The notes below the pieces were generated by a model. It saw nothing but the letters and a program-made list of their open reading frames with translations. It made no database searches and was not told the DNA's origin. From Bacillota bacterium (lineage in GTDB: Bacteria > Bacillota_I > Bacilli_A > Erysipelotrichales > Erysipelotrichaceae): 64,000 nucleotides of DNA. This document shows, piece by piece, positions 61,380-64,000 of this stretch. Location of the stretch: contig JAEWFD010000004.1 in NCBI GenBank assembly GCA_023388995.1, forward strand, positions 62,001 through 126,000. The letters are read 5' to 3'. Position 1 is the stretch's first letter. Each line of letters starts with the position of its first letter. A program made the translations under genes and the position numbers.

Positions 61380-62105
61380 TTATAATAAATAGCTGATTTT
61401 TTGGTTCAAAAAAGCGAGGCGTTCTTCTTTATCCATATTTGAAAGATCTAAATCTTCCTGAAAGACACCATCTATCAAAACCAAAAGCCGTGTTCCATAA
61501 GCTGCCATTTGCATACTATGAGTTACCATCACAATGGTCTGCCCACCATGGTGCAACTCCTCCAGTAAAGCTATAATTTCTTTGGCAGTATTCGGATTTA
61601 AAGAAGCAGTCGGCTCATCCGCAAACAATACCTTTGGTTCATTCATCAGTGCTCTTGCAATCGCTGCACGTTGCTTTTCACCACCCGATACTTGATAAGG
61701 ATAGCGATCACGCAAGTCCGCAATTCCTAATTGCTCCAACAGCTGCGCTGCTCTCTCATAAGCATGCGGATCATACTGCAAACGAGCGACCACAACGTTT
61801 TCTATAATCGTCAGATGGTCTATTAAATGATTATCCTGAAAAATAAATCCGTATTCAAATAAGCGCAGATCCTCTATTTGCCGCTGATCAAAACGAGTGA
61901 TTGTCTTTCCTTCCAGCAAAACATTACCGGCACTAGGTCGATCCAGGGTCGAGATGCAATTTAAAAACGTTGATTTTCCGCTTCCGCTTTCACCCATAAT
62001 CACAACAAAGTCGCCTTCTTGAATCGTAACGGTAATACCGTTCAAGACGGGCACCTTAGATGATGCACTTACATATTCTTTAACTAAATTTTGAATCTCA
62101 AGCAT
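61380..62105 (-). CDS. ABC ATPase, LolD/MacB type, copy 1
   Basis: A 241-residue ATPase, a close paralogue of the next gene. Walker A GESGSGKST lies near residues 37-45, the Q-loop is FIFQDNHLID, the signature VSGGEKQRAAIARAL and Walker B VLFADEPTASLNP, with VTHSM after it. It starts with AGGGGGTATTTAC upstream and is the first gene of the operon. Two ATPases and two permeases side by side suggest a tandem duplication of a two-gene unit, later rearranged so that like genes adjoin. Confidence 0.93.
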   Translation of the reverse strand: MLEIQNLVKEYVSASSKVPVLNGITVTIQEGDFVVIMGESGSGKSTFLNCISTLDRPSAGNVLLEGKTITRFDQRQIEDLRLFEYGFIFQDNHLIDHLTIIENVVVARLQYDPHAYERAAQLLEQLGIADLRDRYPYQVSGGEKQRAAIARALMNEPKVLFADEPTASLNPNTAKEIIALLEELHHGGQTIVMVTHSMQMAAYGTRLLVLIDGVFQEDLDLSNMDKEERLAFLNQKISYLL

Positions 62106-62131
62106 GTAAATACCCCCTGTTTCCTTTTTAT

Positions 62132-62188
62132 ATTATATCTTACATATTATTTTCTGTCTACTTTTTCAATAAATGAAAGTTCTTTCAT
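62132..62188 (-). promoter_or_regulatory. Promoter and palindrome of the ABC operon
   Basis: TAGACA (62155-62160), 17 bp and TATAAT (62132-62137) on the minus strand. Upstream, ATGAAAG (62173-62179) and CTTTCAT (62182-62188) form an inverted repeat 12 bp before the -35, placed as an activator site would be. No regulator gene is adjacent. The rest of 62189-62307 is A/T-rich and empty. Confidence 0.7.
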
Positions 62189-62307
62189 TCACAAGTATAC
62201 TGAAATCAGGTGAAAAATATGATTTTCAGCATGTATTTATCTACTATTCATTTTTGTAAACAAATAATGATTCATTTTATGATTATTTTAAAACATATAT
62301 CGCTCAG

Positions 62308-62336
62308 AAAAAAAGCCGAAGAATTGCTTCTTCGAC
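62308..62336 (-). terminator. Terminator of the Rnf operon
   Basis: GTCGAAGAA and TTCTTCGGC form a stem with a GCAA loop and run into TTTTTTT on the minus strand, 19 bp after rnfB. This makes rnfB the last gene of the operon. Confidence 0.88.
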
Positions 62337-62354
62337 TCTTTCTTTCATTATTGA

Positions 62355-62675
62355 CTAATTCGCTGTAACGGAAACTGTTTCACCATTCGGTCCAGTTGCT
62401 TCGTTCAAGTATGCCGCAATCTTCTCACGAGCATCTTGCTTGGACGGTTTGCACTGTGCAACCTTAGTCACTTCCCCGCTTACCAATCCCTCTGCCATAC
62501 CGGCACAACCAGGATAACCACAGCCACCACAGTTGTAACCTGGAAGCATCGCTGTTACTGTCGCAACACGTTCATCTTCCTTCACGGCAAAGAAATTGCC
62601 TGCAAGTCCAAGTGCAAATCCAAGGATTGCTCCCATAACCAGCATTGAACCAATGGAATTCACCAAACTACTCAT
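62355..62675 (-). CDS. rnfB: RnfB, short form without ferredoxin domains
   Basis: A 106-residue RnfB N-terminal module. A membrane segment at about residues 9-32 is followed by the [4Fe-4S] domain CGGCGYPGC...C (cysteines in GYNCGGCGYPGCAGM and VAQC). A typical RnfB is 260-330 residues and goes on with two ferredoxin [4Fe-4S] motifs; these are absent. The protein ends in GETVSVTAN, directly before a terminator, so it is not simply a broken reading frame. AGGAGGTATAAGG precedes the ATG. The missing electron-accepting domain must be supplied elsewhere, or the complex works differently. Confidence 0.9.
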   Translation of the reverse strand: MSSLVNSIGSMLVMGAILGFALGLAGNFFAVKEDERVATVTAMLPGYNCGGCGYPGCAGMAEGLVSGEVTKVAQCKPSKQDAREKIAAYLNEATGPNGETVSVTAN

Positions 62676-62677
62676 CC

Positions 62678-62863
62678 TTATACCTCCTGTTCTTGCCTGG
62701 AAGGCGCAGAGTAATTGCCGCAGCTGGCAATCTTGCAACCTTCACAATTCGCTTTTAAATCCTCACAACCAGCAGGAACCGGCGTTCTTTTATTCAGTAT
62801 ATAACTTAATAAGAAGATACTGCCTAATACTGCCATATAAAGCAATGCGTAAATAAAGTTCAT
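62678..62863 (-). CDS. NqrM-like Cys-rich small membrane protein
   Basis: A 61-residue protein with one membrane segment (about residues 3-22), a basic KR and then four cysteines: AGCEDLKANCEGCKIASCGNYS. Size, topology and a Cys-rich tail resemble NqrM, the iron-delivery factor that matures the Fe centre between NqrD and NqrE; RnfA and RnfE are their homologues. It lies between rnfA (1 bp) and rnfB (2 bp), inside the operon. A FeoB-associated Cys-rich protein is an alternative, but the context favours Rnf maturation (inference). Confidence 0.7.
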   Translation of the reverse strand: MNFIYALLYMAVLGSIFLLSYILNKRTPVPAGCEDLKANCEGCKIASCGNYSAPSRQEQEV

Positions 62864-62864
62864 A

Positions 62865-63440
62865 TTAAACTAAGCCAGCCAACCCGCTGAATGCCAATGC
62901 CATGAAAGCAATAATAATCAAGGCAATCGGGTTTCCTTTAAATGGAGCCGGGGTATCGCAAGAATCCAACCGTTCCCGAATTGTTGAGAAGATATAAAGA
63001 ATTAACATAAAGCCAGAAGATACGCCAAAGGAATACACAAGCATTTCTCCAAAATCAAATCCTTGCGCAATATTGTCAAGTACAACATACAATACTGCAC
63101 AGTTAGTCGTGATCAATGGAAGATAAATTCCCAGTGCCTTGTATAGTGCAGGAGACATCTTTTTCAGTGCCATTTCAACAAACTGTACAAAAGCCGCAAT
63201 AATCAAGATAAAAGAAATCAAATCCATGTATTCAATATTCAGCGGATCTAATACCAATTGATAAACGCTGTATGTTGCAATCGAAGATCCTACGATAACG
63301 AAGATTACGGCAAGACCCATGCCGATTGCAGAGCTTTGTTTCTTAGATACGCCAAGTGTCGGACACATCCCGATAAACTTCGCAAGTATGATGTTATTGA
63401 TTAAAGCTGAAGTCAAAAATAATGTAAAGTAATTAGCCAT
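62865..63440 (-). CDS. rnfA: Electron transport complex subunit RnfA
   Basis: A 191-residue membrane subunit with six hydrophobic segments. NNIILAKFIGMCPTLGVS near residue 14 and LPLITTNCAVLYVVL near residue 105 hold the conserved cysteines that coordinate the membrane iron centre shared with RnfE. The Rnf complex couples ferredoxin:NAD+ electron transfer to Na+ or H+ pumping. The ATG has AGGAGGCTAAGTAAG upstream, and the gene starts 1 bp after rnfE. Confidence 0.96.
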   Translation of the reverse strand: MANYFTLFLTSALINNIILAKFIGMCPTLGVSKKQSSAIGMGLAVIFVIVGSSIATYSVYQLVLDPLNIEYMDLISFILIIAAFVQFVEMALKKMSPALYKALGIYLPLITTNCAVLYVVLDNIAQGFDFGEMLVYSFGVSSGFMLILYIFSTIRERLDSCDTPAPFKGNPIALIIIAFMALAFSGLAGLV

Positions 63441-63441
63441 C

Positions 63442-64000
63442 TTACTTAGCCTCCTTTTTCTTAGAAGCCTGACGATTGTTGAACCAAGCCAAGACACCGC
63501 AAAGCATACCGAATGTCAAGAAGGAACCAGCTGGCTGAATCAAGAAGCTGATGATGTAACGACCTGGAATCAATACCCATTCAAAGAACATTTGATCTGG
63601 ATTGAACGGATTTGAAAAATTCAAAATACCAGTACCCAACAGCTGACGAATCGCTGCCATAATGATCAAGCCGACGGTATAGCCAAGACCCATGCCAAGA
63701 CCATCTAAAGCTGAATCCAGCACACTGTTTTTGCTTGCGAATGCTTCAGCACGACCAAGGATAATACAGTTTACCACGATTAGCGGAATAAACAGTCCCA
63801 ATGTCTGAGCAAGCGTGCCTGCATATGCATTAATCAGCATTTCAACAATCTTAACCAAAGTCGCTATAACGACGATATAAACAGGGATTCGAATATCATC
63901 CGGTGTAATTTTACGGATCGTAGAAATCAAAATATTAGATACAATTAATACAGCAGTAACGGATACACCCATCCCTACCGCATTATTTAATGAAGTTGAA
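63442..64000 (-). CDS. rnfE: Electron transport complex subunit RnfE, N-terminus outside window
   Basis: The last 186 codons of RnfE, a six-segment membrane subunit that is the inverted-topology partner of RnfA. The frame is open to base 64000 and starts STSLNNAVGMGVSVT, a conserved region of the first third of the protein; the ATG at 63972 is internal. LFIPLIVVNCIILGRAEAFA carries the conserved cysteine. The tail NNRQASKKKEAK is basic. Upstream subunits (RnfC, D, G) are expected beyond the window. Confidence 0.94.
   Translation of the reverse strand, partial: STSLNNAVGMGVSVTAVLIVSNILISTIRKITPDDIRIPVYIVVIATLVKIVEMLINAYAGTLAQTLGLFIPLIVVNCIILGRAEAFASKNSVLDSALDGLGMGLGYTVGLIIMAAIRQLLGTGILNFSNPFNPDQMFFEWVLIPGRYIISFLIQPAGSFLTFGMLCGVLAWFNNRQASKKKEAK

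Noticed and set aside
1..64000. CRISPR arrays, tRNA/rRNA genes, insertion sequences, prophage genes, attachment sites
   Set aside because: No regularly spaced repeats, no tRNA cloverleaf or rRNA stretches, and no transposase or integrase motifs were found on reading.

Overview
The window comes from a low-to-moderate GC Gram-positive bacterium (Bacillota). A member of the Erysipelotrichia is my best guess. The evidence is a division and cell-wall (dcw) cluster in Bacillus-like order, a MurT/GatD pair, the tmcAL / DUF177 / rpmF neighbourhood, strong AGGAGG ribosome sites, consensus sigma-A promoters and a short Rnf-type RnfB. Genus cannot be fixed from the sequence alone. No tRNA, rRNA, CRISPR array, transposase or phage gene was seen.

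Layout. 1-9.3 kb: a nine-gene nucleoside operon on the minus strand (LacI-type regulator, deoD, BMP lipoprotein, ABC ATPase, two permeases, an MFS transporter and two nucleoside hydrolases, the last cut by the window edge). It is read from one consensus promoter with operator-like palindromes just downstream. 9.6-12 kb: a divergent MtaD-type deaminase and a methyltransferase-like protein. 12.3-19.6 kb: four paralogous regulators of about 440 residues with an XRE-like N-terminus and a TPR-like C-terminus, mixed with an unannotated 38-residue signal-peptide-bearing mini-gene, a 51-residue coupled ORF and an orphan 369-residue protein. This looks like a peptide-pheromone (RRNPP-type) signalling cluster and is the most novel part of the window. 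20-25.6 kb: a thioesterase, an alpha/beta hydrolase and a c-di-GMP pair (degenerate GGDEF-EAL plus PAS-GGDEF). 25.8-29 kb: an ApbE lipoprotein and an AT-rich two-gene AAA15 ATPase / TOPRIM-like module that resembles AbiL/PARIS-type phage defence.

29.2-49.4 kb: the dcw cluster (mraZ, rsmH, ftsL, pbpB-like | spoVD-like, murE, mraY, murD), split between the two PBP genes by about 9 kb. The insert holds a complete ascorbate/pentulose PTS operon (ulaG, C, A, B, HAD, orphan, ulaF, ulaE), its divergent DeoR regulator and a hemerythrin/CheX pair. Downstream of murD, a CPA-type antiporter is preceded by a clear fluoride (crcB) riboswitch with a terminator. 49.5-55.4 kb: gatD/murT, rpmF, DUF177, a lysophospholipase-like hydrolase, tmcAL and a YdcF-family protein. 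55.5-62.1 kb: a duplicated FtsX-type ABC export system (two ATPases, two very large permeases, a decayed ORF between them). 62.3-64 kb: the end of an Rnf operon (rnfE partial, rnfA, an NqrM-like Cys-rich mini-protein and an RnfB without its ferredoxin domains).

The genes work together as several units: nucleoside uptake and phosphorolysis/hydrolysis, peptidoglycan precursor synthesis and amidation, ascorbate-type sugar acid catabolism, and Rnf electron transport, for which the ApbE protein could supply flavin modification. Family assignments rest on recognised motifs. Operon limits, promoters and terminators were read directly from the bases, and no database search was run.
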